From Lachnospiraceae bacterium (GTDB taxonomy: Bacteria; Bacillota; Clostridia; Lachnospirales; Lachnospiraceae): 64,000 bases of DNA. The position numbers and the translations under genes were made by a program. The first letter of the stretch is position 1, and every line of letters begins with the position of its first letter. Under the pieces are notes generated by a model. That model ran no database searches, was not told the DNA's origin, and saw nothing but the letters and a program-made list of their open reading frames with translations. Positions 1 to 9,119 of the stretch are shown here, piece after piece. Location: positions 1 through 64,000 of the forward strand of contig JAAVHZ010000074.1 in assembly GCA_014799465.1 (NCBI GenBank). Reading direction: 5' to 3'.

Positions 1-39
1 ATCTTCAATGTATTCCATCCAGTTCAGCAGTTCTTCCAT
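1..39 (-). CDS. N-terminal fragment of a gene running off the window
   Basis: Reading the minus strand, an ATG at 37-39 opens a frame of 13 codons (MEELLNWMEYIED) that continues past the window edge. An AAAAAGG-like ribosome site lies about ten bases upstream. The opening residues resemble the first helix of AraC-type regulators, which often begin with a short 'LN..EYIE' stretch. This is a guess from very little sequence; the family cannot be called from it. It diverges from the ABC exporter operon that starts at 274. Confidence 0.45.
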   Translation of the reverse strand, partial: MEELLNWMEYIED

Positions 40-208
40 TATTATTCCATCCTTTTTCTTTTTATTTTAACAGAAAAAAATGGATTGTTCATAATTTATT
101 TACTCATGCGTTTGTCGTGATATTAAATCTACTGCATTTGCCCAAGTATATTTCAAAACATTCCCCCATTTATAAAAAGATATTTAAGGATTTTTTAATA
201 TTTTACAT

Positions 209-214
209 TATAAT
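209..214 (+). promoter_or_regulatory. Candidate -10 box of the FtsX exporter operon
   Basis: TATAAT at 209-214 lies about 60 bases upstream of the permease start. No good -35 box sits 16-18 bases upstream (AAGGAT at 186-191). That fits a promoter needing an activator, such as the response regulator encoded at 3618. This is inference; only the -10 box is seen. Confidence 0.4.
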
Positions 215-273
215 ATGATTAACAGAATAATAAGTTTTCAAAATTACGAAAACTTTTAAAAAGGAGGAGGACA

Positions 274-2670
274 ATGAACCTAAAAATTTTAAAAAGAGAA
301 CTAAAACGCAAAAAATCCATTAACCTGATTCTGTTAATTTTTATTATGCTTGCGACTACATTTATAGCCGGAAGTGCTAATAACCTGATAGTTATTACAG
401 GAGGTCTGGACTACTTTCTGGATAAATCAGAAATAGCTGATTTTACAATTATATCCGCTATCGGAGCAAATAAGAATGATGTAATTGACAATTGCAACAA
501 TATAGAGGACTTCCTTAAAACCAACAAGTCCGTTACCAAATATTTGACAGATGAAGCATTATACTGTACAGACAAAAATATTGAACTGTCAGGCAATAAA
601 AAATTTGCCATAACAAATTCTGCCACCTTAAGTAAGTTTAATATAAAACAGCAAAAATTCTTTGATAAGAACAACCATATAATAACCGATATGGCAGACG
701 GTACCATTTATTTATCACAAAAGTCTTTTAAGAAAAATCATTTAAAATCCGGTGAAACTATTAAAATAAAAACAGATTCCGGATTTGAAAAAGAATTCAA
801 AATAGCAGGCTATTGTAAAGATGCACTATTAGGTTCAGAATTTATGGGTGTTGACCGTTTCATAATAAGCAGCCATGATTATGAAACACTTTCCAATGAA
901 AGCGACCTTCCATTCGGAAAAATTTACTCTGCTTTTGTCAGCGATTCAAAAGAATTTGAAAATGCTTACAATAATTGCAGCTTTAACCTATTGATAAAAT
1001 GTGACATAGCACTGCTTAAATCAACGTATGTAATGAATCTGGTAATGGCAGCACTATTTATGCTGATAAGCTTATGCCTGATTGCCATATCCATTGTTAT
1101 GCTTCGCTTTACCATTACATTTACTGTTAATGAAGACTATAAAGAGATTGGAATACTAAAGGCAATAGGAATAAAAGATACTTATATTAGGAAGCTTTAT
1201 CTTATTAAATATCTTGTAATTGCCATAACCGGTACTTCCGTTGGATTTGCTGCAAGTATACCTTTTTCTTCCGTACTCTTAAAATCTTCAATGGAGTCCA
1301 TGGTAATAAATAATTCAAAAGGAAATATCTTTCTTGAGCTTGCCGTCAGTATTGTCATTGCCATATTGGTAATTCTGTCCGGATATTTATGCACCGGAAA
1401 GATAAAGTCATTTTCACCAATGGATGCAATAAGAAATGGGAATAACGGTGAACGTTTCAAAAAAAAGGGAATGTTCAGGTTGCATGGAAAACATATGAAA
1501 GCAACAACTTTTATGGCAGTAAATGATGTATTTAGTGAATATAAAAAATATATTGTACTTCTGATTGCAAACGTTATAGGCATATGGATGGTCATAATGC
1601 CCACTAATTCAATTAATACATTAAACTCTGAAAAAATTGGAAAGTGGTTTTCCCTGACGGACTATGACATTTATATTGGAAGTGACAAAAAGTTTAGTGA
1701 ATTAATGATGCAGGGAAAAAAGCAGAACTTTTATGATTATCTGGATGAAACGAAAAAGCTGCTTGAAGAAAATGATGTACCGGTAGAACGTATAGCCCTT
1801 GAATTACTATTTAATATGAAAATACGAAATGGAGAAAATACTTACATTTCGAGTTCACTTCAAGGGATTGGAAACAACACTGATATGTATTTGTATGATG
1901 AAGGCACTCCACCAAAATATGACAACGAAATAGCCATAACCCATATTGTTGCAGATAAAATAAATGCACATATCGGAGATACGGTATACATTACTATTGG
2001 AGATACCGAAAAACCTTATATTATAACTGCAATATACCAGTCAATGATAAATATGGGACAGGGAATCCGTTTTACTGAAGATGCAGAACTTGATTATAAA
2101 GCGGTTATAGGTGGTTATGCTTCACAGGTTACACTTCAAGATAATCTAAGCAAAGATGAAATATCCGCTATAATAAAAAAGGTCAGTAAGCTGATGCCTG
2201 AACAAAATGTATATACTTCCAGGGAATTTATTCAGAAACAAATCGGAGGAATAGCAGAAAGCCTTAAATCTTTGAAAATATTGATTCTTGTAATTGTTAT
2301 ATCAGTAAATATACTCATAGTTGTTCTGATGCAGAAAATGTTTCTTATCAGAGAAAAAGGTGAGATTGGTCTGTTAAAGGCAATGGGTTTTTCTGACAGA
2401 GCTCTAATCTTCTGGCAGACCAAAAGAATAATTCTGGTACAGCTTACAGGTATACTTATAGGAATACTTACCAGTACGCCATTTTCCCAGATTACCTCGG
2501 GGCAGGTATTTAAATATATGGGAGCCAGTAAAATAACGTTTGAAATTAATTGGAGCGAAGTTTATATTATATATCCTTTTATTGTGTTTCTATCAACGGT
2601 AACAGCATGCATTATAGCAATGCTTAGAATAAAACGGATATCTACACAGGAAATGAATAATATTGAATAA
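274..2670 (+). CDS. FtsX-family ABC exporter permease
   Basis: Membrane subunit of an ABC exporter of the MacB/LolC/antimicrobial-peptide type. The 798-residue protein has one N-terminal membrane helix (about residues 17-37), a large extracytoplasmic domain, three helices with FtsX signatures (about 250-370), another helix and soluble domain (about 420-650), and three last helices (about 660-790). That is a duplicated FtsX layout. A strong site (AAGGAGGAGG) precedes the ATG. The ATPase gene follows after 16 bases and a two-component system lies downstream. Such sets usually sense and remove peptide antibiotics or export lipoproteins or peptides. The substrate is unknown. It is longer than BceB-type permeases (about 650 residues). 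Confidence 0.85.
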   Translation: MNLKILKRELKRKKSINLILLIFIMLATTFIAGSANNLIVITGGLDYFLDKSEIADFTIISAIGANKNDVIDNCNNIEDFLKTNKSVTKYLTDEALYCTDKNIELSGNKKFAITNSATLSKFNIKQQKFFDKNNHIITDMADGTIYLSQKSFKKNHLKSGETIKIKTDSGFEKEFKIAGYCKDALLGSEFMGVDRFIISSHDYETLSNESDLPFGKIYSAFVSDSKEFENAYNNCSFNLLIKCDIALLKSTYVMNLVMAALFMLISLCLIAISIVMLRFTITFTVNEDYKEIGILKAIGIKDTYIRKLYLIKYLVIAITGTSVGFAASIPFSSVLLKSSMESMVINNSKGNIFLELAVSIVIAILVILSGYLCTGKIKSFSPMDAIRNGNNGERFKKKGMFRLHGKHMKATTFMAVNDVFSEYKKYIVLLIANVIGIWMVIMPTNSINTLNSEKIGKWFSLTDYDIYIGSDKKFSELMMQGKKQNFYDYLDETKKLLEENDVPVERIALELLFNMKIRNGENTYISSSLQGIGNNTDMYLYDEGTPPKYDNEIAITHIVADKINAHIGDTVYITIGDTEKPYIITAIYQSMINMGQGIRFTEDAELDYKAVIGGYASQVTLQDNLSKDEISAIIKKVSKLMPEQNVYTSREFIQKQIGGIAESLKSLKILILVIVISVNILIVVLMQKMFLIREKGEIGLLKAMGFSDRALIFWQTKRIILVQLTGILIGILTSTPFSQITSGQVFKYMGASKITFEINWSEVYIIYPFIVFLSTVTACIIAMLRIKRISTQEMNNIE

Positions 2671-2686
2671 AATATGGAGGATTATT

Positions 2687-3472
2687 ATGGCAGAAGTATT
2701 AAAAGTAAAAGATTTATGTAAAACATATATAACAAATAAAAGGCAGAATAACGTGCTGAAAAACATTAATTTTGTAATAGAAAACGGTGAAATGGCGGCT
2801 GTAATGGGACCGTCCGGTTCCGGAAAATCCACACTCCTGTATAGTGTATCAGGAATGGACAGACCTACAGCCGGAGAAGTCTTCCTGTACGATAAAAAAA
2901 TTACAGATTTAAATGAAAAAGAGCTTGCCAATGTCAGGCTGAATGATATGGGATTCATATTTCAACAGATGCATATGCTGAAAAATCTGTCTGTAATAGA
3001 TAATATACTGCTCCCGGCATACCAATCCGGCAAAAGTGAAAGAACCAGACAGGAAACTGACGATTTCTGCAGAACTCTTATGCGAAAGCTTGGAATCAGC
3101 GATATTGCAGAAAATGATATAACAGAGGTTTCCGGCGGACAACTACAGCGTGCCTGCATTTGCAGAAGCCTGATGAATAATCCGCAGATTTTATTTGCTG
3201 ATGAACCTACCGGTGCATTAAACAGGAGTGCATCAGATGATGTTATGCATGAACTTAATAAAATTAATTCTGAAGGTACAACCATTATGCTGATAACCCA
3301 TGATTTGAAAGTTGCTGCAAAATGCAGTAGAATTCTATATCTGGTTGATGGTAATATAAAGGGAGAATATAAACTTGGAAGTTTTAATGATGATAAATCT
3401 CCCGACTCTGAAAAGCAGATGAGGGACAGGGAACGAAAGTTAAATAACTGGCTGGCTGATATGGGCTGGTAA
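2687..3472 (+). CDS. ABC exporter ATP-binding protein (LolD/MacB-like)
   Basis: ATPase partner of the upstream FtsX permease, 261 residues from the ATG at 2687. This start has GGAGG seven bases upstream; an in-frame TTG at 2663 would overlap the permease and lacks a ribosome site. Visible motifs are Walker A GPSGSGKST (41-49), the signature SGGQLQRA, Walker B ILFADEPTGAL and the H-loop THD. The order and class match COG1136 ATPases, which energise FtsX-type permeases. The C-terminal tail after the H-loop, about 40 residues, is charged. It is co-transcribed with the permease and followed by a large hairpin. Confidence 0.92.
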   Translation: MAEVLKVKDLCKTYITNKRQNNVLKNINFVIENGEMAAVMGPSGSGKSTLLYSVSGMDRPTAGEVFLYDKKITDLNEKELANVRLNDMGFIFQQMHMLKNLSVIDNILLPAYQSGKSERTRQETDDFCRTLMRKLGISDIAENDITEVSGGQLQRACICRSLMNNPQILFADEPTGALNRSASDDVMHELNKINSEGTTIMLITHDLKVAAKCSRILYLVDGNIKGEYKLGSFNDDKSPDSEKQMRDRERKLNNWLADMGW

Positions 3473-3560
3473 GTGTGAGAAGAAAATCTAAGGCTGCAAA
3501 ATACGCAGCCTAAGATTTTCTAAGTCTCACACTGAAGAATCGCCTTTGGGGCGATTCTTC
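3473..3560 (+). terminator. Two consecutive hairpins after the ABC genes
   Basis: Directly after the ATPase stop, 3473-3532 folds into a long stem: GTGTGAGA plus a 17-base arm pairs with its near-perfect complement (one mismatch, a three-base bulge) around a 7-base loop. A second hairpin (3534-3544 with 3550-3560, 11 bp) follows after one base. No U-tract follows either stem, so neither is a textbook intrinsic terminator. They separate the ABC genes from the regulator genes and could act as an mRNA barrier or attenuator. Confidence 0.5.
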
Positions 3561-3617
3561 TGGCATATAAATTGTAGGTTTGTTGTAGGTTAGAGTTTGT
3601 TTATAGGAGTGATATGT

Positions 3618-4280
3618 ATGGCAGATATAATTATAGTGGAAGATAATATTGAGATTGGTAATCTTCTTTCTGATTTCCTTGAAGCGGAGGGGTTTGATAC
3701 TTATCTTGCACTGACGGGTGAGGAAGCGTTGGAAATATTTGAAGAGGATAATGCAAAACTTGTAATTATTGATATTATGCTTCCCGGATTAGACGGTTTT
3801 GGTGTATGCCGTAAAATACGGCAGAAAAGTAACACACCGATTATTATTGTCAGTGCCAGGGACAGCAAAGAGGATAAGTTAAACGGTCTTATGCTTGGTG
3901 CTGATGATTATATTGAAAAACCATATGATATAGATATATTGCTGGCTAAAATTAATGGTATATTTAAGAGAAGATATTCCACTGATGAAATAAATGACGG
4001 AAACATAAGGCTTGATAAGGTGGGGCGTCATGTCTGGGTTAACGAAAATGAGATTACCATGACTGTTAAAGAGTTTGATCTTCTTTTATATATGATGGAA
4101 AATAAAGGAAAGGCACTTTCTAAAAATGAATTATTTAATAAAATATGGGGCTTTGACAGTGAAAGTGAGCCTCAGACACTAACCGTACACATTAACCGTC
4201 TGCGTGAAAAACTTGAGGAAGACCCTAAGAACCCTAAAAGACTTCTAACAGTATGGGGCGTAGGTTACCGTTTTACCTGA
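3618..4280 (+). CDS. OmpR/PhoB-family response regulator
   Basis: DNA-binding response regulator of 220 residues. The start at 3618 has AGGAG eight bases upstream; an upstream in-frame TTG at 3597 is less likely. The receiver domain has the acidic pair E8-D9, the phosphoacceptor Asp52 (IIDIMLPG) and the conserved Lys of EKPYD. The C-terminal winged-helix domain contains EFDLLLYM and the TVHINRLREKLE recognition segment. The histidine kinase gene overlaps or abuts its end. The location next to the FtsX exporter suggests it controls that exporter, which is inference from context. Confidence 0.93.
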   Translation: MADIIIVEDNIEIGNLLSDFLEAEGFDTYLALTGEEALEIFEEDNAKLVIIDIMLPGLDGFGVCRKIRQKSNTPIIIVSARDSKEDKLNGLMLGADDYIEKPYDIDILLAKINGIFKRRYSTDEINDGNIRLDKVGRHVWVNENEITMTVKEFDLLLYMMENKGKALSKNELFNKIWGFDSESEPQTLTVHINRLREKLEEDPKNPKRLLTVWGVGYRFT

Positions 4281-4318
4281 TATTACATTTTAAGAAAGGC
4301 ATTGGTTATTTAACATAT

Positions 4319-5623
4319 ATGAAAAAGATAAATAAAATTCTTATATTTACCATATTGGGATATGTACTTACCGCATTTTGCATAAATGTGTGGCTGCAAA
4401 AAAGTACATTTTCAAATAATAACAAGGAATACAAGGTATCAATTAACAGAATTGAAAAAGCAGTTAATGACTTTGAGAATATTTATAACTCTGCACCCGA
4501 TAATCTTTCGGTGCTTACTGACTTTTCCGGAGATAAATATAAGTCTGTAAACAGCTTAAGTTCCATGAAAATAAAAGACATCACAAATGAAGAACAGAAA
4601 CGTTTTTTTCACGAGGATATTTCGGAATATATGATAATAACTACAACAGACTATTTTTACAAAGTCACATATACGCCGGACAACAGGATAAACTACAGAA
4701 CTATTATTGTTATAAATGTAATTACAGGGATAATATTCCTTGCCTGTATCTTATTTATACTATATATAAAACACAGCATTATCATACCATTTCATACCCT
4801 GTCTAATGTGCCTTACGAATTATCTAAAGGTAATCTAACCATACCTTTAAAAGAAAATAAGAATAAAATATTTGGAAAATTTGTATGGGGCATGGATTTA
4901 CTAAGGGAAAACCTTGAGGAAAACAAAGCACATGAACTTACATTGCAGAAAGAAAAAAAGGTTCTGCTCCTGTCACTGTCACATGATATTAAAACTCCTC
5001 TAAGTGCAATTAAGCTATACGCAAAAGCATTAAGTAAAAATCTTTATAAATCTGAAGATAAAAAGAAAGAAATCGCTGAAAATATCAGTTGCAAAGTAGA
5101 CGAAATAGAAAATTATATATCAGAAATCGTCAAAGCTTCTAATGAGGATTTCCTATCTTTTGATGTAAATAATCAGGAATTTTATATAGAACAGGTACTT
5201 AATAAAATCTGTAGATATTATGATGATAAAATGAAGCTTAACCAGATTGATTTTACAATCGGCAATTACAGCAACTGCCTTGTATATGGCGACAGTGACC
5301 GGTTAGTAGAGGTCATACAGAATGTAATAGAAAATGCCATCAAGTATGGAAACGGAAAAAAAATATGGATTGAATCTTCACGAAATGAAGAAGAATATAC
5401 GATAAGCATAAGCAATACCGGCTGTACGCTTTGCGAAAAAGAGCTGACGCATATATTTGACAGCTTTTTCCGCGGAAGCAATGTAGAAAAGCAGCCGGGC
5501 AGCGGTCTGGGACTATATATCTGCCGCTGCCTCATACATCTGATGGAAGGAGAGATAACAGCCTTCATTACAGAGGAAGAATCTTTAATTATGACTATAC
5601 AGATTTCTCTGCATCTGGCATAA
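4319..5623 (+). CDS. Sensor histidine kinase
   Basis: Membrane sensor of 434 residues paired with the regulator just upstream. The ATG at 4319 gives a typical start (MKKINKILIFTILGY) with an immediate membrane helix. An ATG at 4253 would overlap the regulator by 28 bases and add no recognisable domain, but the ribosome site at 4319 is weak, so the start is uncertain. Layout: helix 1 (about 5-25), extracytoplasmic domain of about 115 residues, helix 2 (about 142-165), HAMP-like linker, HisKA with phosphoacceptor His222 (LSHDIKTPL), and HATPase with N-box NVIENAIKYGNG and G-box GSGLGLYI. It converges on the symporter gene with 6 bases between. Confidence 0.9.
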   Translation: MKKINKILIFTILGYVLTAFCINVWLQKSTFSNNNKEYKVSINRIEKAVNDFENIYNSAPDNLSVLTDFSGDKYKSVNSLSSMKIKDITNEEQKRFFHEDISEYMIITTTDYFYKVTYTPDNRINYRTIIVINVITGIIFLACILFILYIKHSIIIPFHTLSNVPYELSKGNLTIPLKENKNKIFGKFVWGMDLLRENLEENKAHELTLQKEKKVLLLSLSHDIKTPLSAIKLYAKALSKNLYKSEDKKKEIAENISCKVDEIENYISEIVKASNEDFLSFDVNNQEFYIEQVLNKICRYYDDKMKLNQIDFTIGNYSNCLVYGDSDRLVEVIQNVIENAIKYGNGKKIWIESSRNEEEYTISISNTGCTLCEKELTHIFDSFFRGSNVEKQPGSGLGLYICRCLIHLMEGEITAFITEEESLIMTIQISLHLA

Positions 5624-5629
5624 AACTAT

Positions 5630-7036
5630 TTATATAAATGTCAATACTCCAAATGATTTCAGCAGCAGAATAACCAACAATACCGGTGCTATATATTTAA
5701 CCATAACAATGTACAGATTTTTTCTGCCAAATTTGCATCCTGACTTTTCCACTTCTTCTATAATTACTGACGGCTTGATAATCCAGCCTATAAGAATACA
5801 TGTACCAATGGCAACCAACGGCATAAGACAGTTATTACTGATATAATCCATAATATCAAGAATCTGTGCATGTGCCCCATTTGGCAGCGTAATATCAAAA
5901 TACAGTTTATTATATCCAAGGCAAACTATTATTCCGCCGATTAATGCTATACCTGTCTCAATAGCAGATGCTTTAATCCTTGACATATGAAATTTATCCA
6001 TAAGGCTCGATACTACTGCTTCCATAACCGAAACCGCACTGGTAATTGCAGCAAACAGAACCATGGCAAAAAACAAAACTCCTACTATACTGCCCACTTT
6101 ACCCATTGATGCAAAGACCTTTGGCAGAGACACAAACATAAGGCTGGGACCTGATGCCTTCATTCCCTCTTTTCCCATAAATGTATATACTGCCGGAATT
6201 ATCATAACTCCTGCTAAAAATGCAACAACAGTATCAAATATTTCTATCTGATTAATGGATTTAACCAGATTGGCGTCATCTTTTACATATGAGCCATAAG
6301 CAATCATTATTCCCATTGCAACACTCAGACTGAAAAATAATTGACCCATGGCATCCAGAAGTACAGTAAAAAATCCTTTTACAGTAAGTCCTTCAAAATC
6401 CGGAACCACATAAATCTTAAAACCTTCAAGTCCCGTTCTTGTAACTCCACTGTCGTCCGTATAGTGAATAGTCATTGAAAAAACTGCTATTCCCACAACC
6501 AACAGCAACAGCAGCGGCATAAGTATTTTAGAAAATGATTCTATACCTTTATTTACTCCGCGAAATATGATAAAAGCCACCACAAACAAAAATATCACCA
6601 TCAAAATAATCGGCTGCATTCCCCCACTTATATAATCTGTAAAATATCCGTCTGTTGCAGCACTGCTGCCCTCTCCTGTAAGATACGCAATAAAATACTT
6701 AACTACCCAGCCGCCAATAACACAATAGTACGGCATAATAATAATCGGTACAAGACATGCAAACACTCCTAAAAATCCACTTTTACTTTTTAGCTGTCCA
6801 TATGCCGTAAGTGGACTTTGCTTTGTTTTCCTGCCAATGGCAATCTCCGTAGTAAGAAGTGTAAAACCAAAAGTAAGTGCCAATATCAGGTATAATACCA
6901 GATAAAGCCCTCCTCCGTCTTTTGCTGCCAAGTAGGGAAACCTCCATATATTTCCCAATCCTACAGCACTTCCTGCAGCCGCAAGCACAAATCCAATGGA
7001 ACCCGAAAATGAATTTCTGTTTTTTTCTTTTTTCAT
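5630..7036 (-). CDS. Sodium-dependent transporter, NSS/SNF family
   Basis: Secondary transporter of the neurotransmitter:sodium symporter family, 468 residues from the ATG at 7036. The family signature AAAGSAVGLGNIWRFPY lies in the first helix and forms part of the sodium and substrate site. About eleven or twelve membrane helices can be traced. Bacterial members (LeuT, MhsT, TnaT) import amino acids with Na+. The substrate is not determinable here. An in-frame TTG at 7081 would add 15 residues; neither start has a clear ribosome site, so the 5' end is provisional. The gene stands alone. Confidence 0.88.
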   Translation of the reverse strand: MKKEKNRNSFSGSIGFVLAAAGSAVGLGNIWRFPYLAAKDGGGLYLVLYLILALTFGFTLLTTEIAIGRKTKQSPLTAYGQLKSKSGFLGVFACLVPIIIMPYYCVIGGWVVKYFIAYLTGEGSSAATDGYFTDYISGGMQPIILMVIFLFVVAFIIFRGVNKGIESFSKILMPLLLLLVVGIAVFSMTIHYTDDSGVTRTGLEGFKIYVVPDFEGLTVKGFFTVLLDAMGQLFFSLSVAMGIMIAYGSYVKDDANLVKSINQIEIFDTVVAFLAGVMIIPAVYTFMGKEGMKASGPSLMFVSLPKVFASMGKVGSIVGVLFFAMVLFAAITSAVSVMEAVVSSLMDKFHMSRIKASAIETGIALIGGIIVCLGYNKLYFDITLPNGAHAQILDIMDYISNNCLMPLVAIGTCILIGWIIKPSVIIEEVEKSGCKFGRKNLYIVMVKYIAPVLLVILLLKSFGVLTFI

Positions 7037-7243
7037 AGATATTATTTGGGTATTTCTACCCTTCCTTTCATATTTTGCCAATTTGTATTATCATATCATA
7101 TATTGAGTAAATTTCAAAAGAAAAAATATGGATATCACAGATGTACTATTTGCTGCCTATAACTCCATTGTAAGTGACAAATTTGATGATTATAACAGTA
7201 GCTTTTATTATGATGCACCGTAAAACATTTTGAATGCTTTTAT

Positions 7244-7618
7244 CTATGAACTAATAGAGCAAGATTCCCCTATTTCAATAATGTGCCTGTCAGGGTCAAA
7301 TATTCGTATAGCCCTTTTACCAATATTGTTACCCTTACATTTGTTAAGATACTCTATTTCATAATCGCATCCTCGAAGTTTTTGAATAAATCCATCAATG
7401 TCATTTTCTTCAAAATATAACTCTGCATCTCTGCCTCCCATCTGTACATTTTCACCAATACATTTTTCCCATAAATCACATTCCTGCAAAACCAGCCCTT
7501 CTGTTAAAATAACATTCTCACCAAAATCCCTGACTACTTCCAACCCAAATATTTCCCTATAAAATTTTTTAGATTTTTCTATATCTTTTACTACAAATAG
7601 TATATTTTTAAGTTTCAT
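7244..7618 (-). CDS. VOC/glyoxalase-family protein
   Basis: A 124-residue single-unit vicinal oxygen chelate protein. The first beta-alpha module (LKNILFVVKDIEKSKKFYRE) and the closing metal-site strand (IRIFDPDRHIIEIGES, with the C-terminal Glu) are typical of the glyoxalase/bleomycin-resistance superfamily. Members bind a metal and act as lyases, dioxygenases or drug-binding proteins. The specific reaction cannot be inferred. It lies downstream of, and in the same direction as, the acetyltransferase at 7720, about 100 bases apart. Confidence 0.8.
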   Translation of the reverse strand: MKLKNILFVVKDIEKSKKFYREIFGLEVVRDFGENVILTEGLVLQECDLWEKCIGENVQMGGRDAELYFEENDIDGFIQKLRGCDYEIEYLNKCKGNNIGKRAIRIFDPDRHIIEIGESCSISS

Positions 7619-7719
7619 GAAAATACCATTTTCCTTTCTATTAAATAAAAATGAAGCTTAATCTCATTTTACAATACAAGATATAGTATGGCAATATCCA
7701 GACTAATAATCTTATCATA

Positions 7720-8580
7720 TTAAGCATGAGATAATGTAGGAAACATTAATTCTGAAAATTCAAAATCAGCAAACCCATCTCCCTTTATAAATAGTGTCGT
7801 ATCTTCTTCCCTGACTTCTGATATTGTATAACCGCTTTTATTATCCGGAGTAAATCCCAAAGCTACATGTTTTATCTCTTTACCAAAGGATTGTATTACC
7901 TTATCCAAATTCACTTTCTGCATTGAAAATATATTGTGAATAAGTAATTTATTATATTCGATTTCTGCAATCACATATGCGTCCTGTTGCTTATCATAAT
8001 ACACATTTTCCTGCATAAATTTGGTTACATAAAACATTATCAAATTACTATTATCAGTCATATCAAAGTTCCCGAATGGAGCACTATGCCTGATTCTTTC
8101 TTCAAGCACAATCCATTCTTTTTTATTATTCATTGGAATCTGTATTATACTCCTGTCATTTGTAAACGAAACATTCTTTGAACATTGGTACTCTGCTGCC
8201 TTTCTATATCCAAATTTAGGATAGAAATCTATAACACTGTCATTTGCAAAAAGATACATGCCATCTGCACTGTTTCCATAATCCTTTTCAACCTCCTCCA
8301 TTATCTGCCGTATAAGCCCTCTATTTCTATAATTTTTCTCGGTCATTACAGTACCAAGCTGTATAAAATGTTTTTTACAGCCATCCCATAAAATATCCAT
8401 AAGATTTACAGATACATTTGCTACTATCTTACCATCATCCACTATAGAATACGGATTATAATTATCACCCCAATATCCATTTTGATACCAATCCTCAAAA
8501 TCAAGTCCAAATATTTTACGTGCCAATTTGTTAAAGCTTAATCTCAAAGCATCATTATTATGATAATTTTTCACTAACAT
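7720..8580 (-). CDS. GNAT-family N-acetyltransferase
   Basis: Acetyl-CoA-dependent acyltransferase of 286 residues. The GNAT core sits in the first half: the acetyl-CoA motif is QLGTVMTEKNYRNRGLIRQI (the R-N-R-G pyrophosphate loop), followed by FYPKFGYRKA, the usual motif B. The C-terminal half (about 150-286) resembles the sterol-carrier-like extension of larger GNATs such as Eis, though weakly. AAAGGAGG precedes the ATG. The acceptor is unknown. Confidence 0.82.
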   Translation of the reverse strand: MLVKNYHNNDALRLSFNKLARKIFGLDFEDWYQNGYWGDNYNPYSIVDDGKIVANVSVNLMDILWDGCKKHFIQLGTVMTEKNYRNRGLIRQIMEEVEKDYGNSADGMYLFANDSVIDFYPKFGYRKAAEYQCSKNVSFTNDRSIIQIPMNNKKEWIVLEERIRHSAPFGNFDMTDNSNLIMFYVTKFMQENVYYDKQQDAYVIAEIEYNKLLIHNIFSMQKVNLDKVIQSFGKEIKHVALGFTPDNKSGYTISEVREEDTTLFIKGDGFADFEFSELMFPTLSHA

Positions 8581-8645
8581 ATTACTTTCCTCCTTTTAGC
8601 TTGATTCTACCTTAACATTTTTTTATTTTCCACCTTATAAATTTT

Positions 8646-8683
8646 TACAAAAAACAATGAGCCGATTGAATTTCCATCGACTC
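8646..8683 (-). terminator. Intrinsic terminator of the CD3324-like gene
   Basis: On the minus strand GAGTCGAT pairs with ATCGGCTC (one G-U pair) around a nine-base loop, followed by ATTGTTTTTTG. It lies just beyond the stop at 8697. Confidence 0.75.
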
Positions 8684-8696
8684 ACCATTCTATTAT

Positions 8697-8957
8697 TTAT
8701 TCTTTCATCTTATGAATAATCCGCTGTATACTTTTTTCCGACAGGCAATAAGAATCTGCCAGTTCAGATATTTTTGCTCCATTACAAAAATCTTTATAAA
8801 TCTTTTTATTACGAATATTTAATTCCTTCTTTATTCCTGTTGTTGTACCCCACTCCTGTCTGCAGTCTGCTTTTCTGGGAATATAAATATTTTCCCCATC
8901 TACATACTTCTGTATCAGTTCTATCACTTCCATAGGAAGAATTTCTTCTGCCTTCAT
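8697..8957 (-). CDS. Small HTH protein, CD3324/Mor-like family
   Basis: An 86-residue protein with an N-terminal half of the type ILPMEVIELIQKYVDGE..YIPRK and a C-terminal helix-turn-helix ISELADSYCLSEKSIQRII. This matches the CD3324 family of Firmicutes, which carries a Mor-activator-like fold. It is likely a DNA-binding regulator; no target is known. TAGGAGG lies upstream but 13 bases from the ATG. It is followed by its own terminator. Confidence 0.75.
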   Translation of the reverse strand: MKAEEILPMEVIELIQKYVDGENIYIPRKADCRQEWGTTTGIKKELNIRNKKIYKDFCNGAKISELADSYCLSEKSIQRIIHKMKE

Positions 8958-9119
8958 ATAGCCTTGTCTGCCTCCTAAAATATTATTCTATCAGGATTTG
9001 CAATGGCTATAGCATTTCACCTGCAAGCCACCGCTATGCAGACATAACATATCTTTTCATAAAATCGCTCCTTTCCGGTGTACTGCTTCACTCCTATTTT
9101 AATACCAATGGATTCCAAT

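Noticed and set aside
7128-7223. A 31-codon plus-strand frame (MDITDVLFAAYNSIV...) between the symporter and VOC genes
   Set aside because: No convincing ribosome site and no recognisable family; too short to separate from chance.
8958-9119. AAAGGAGCGATTTTATG followed by an 8-codon frame, and an overlapping 19-codon Cys-containing frame, upstream of the CD3324-like gene
   Set aside because: A tiny peptide or leader is possible, but nothing beyond the ribosome site supports it.
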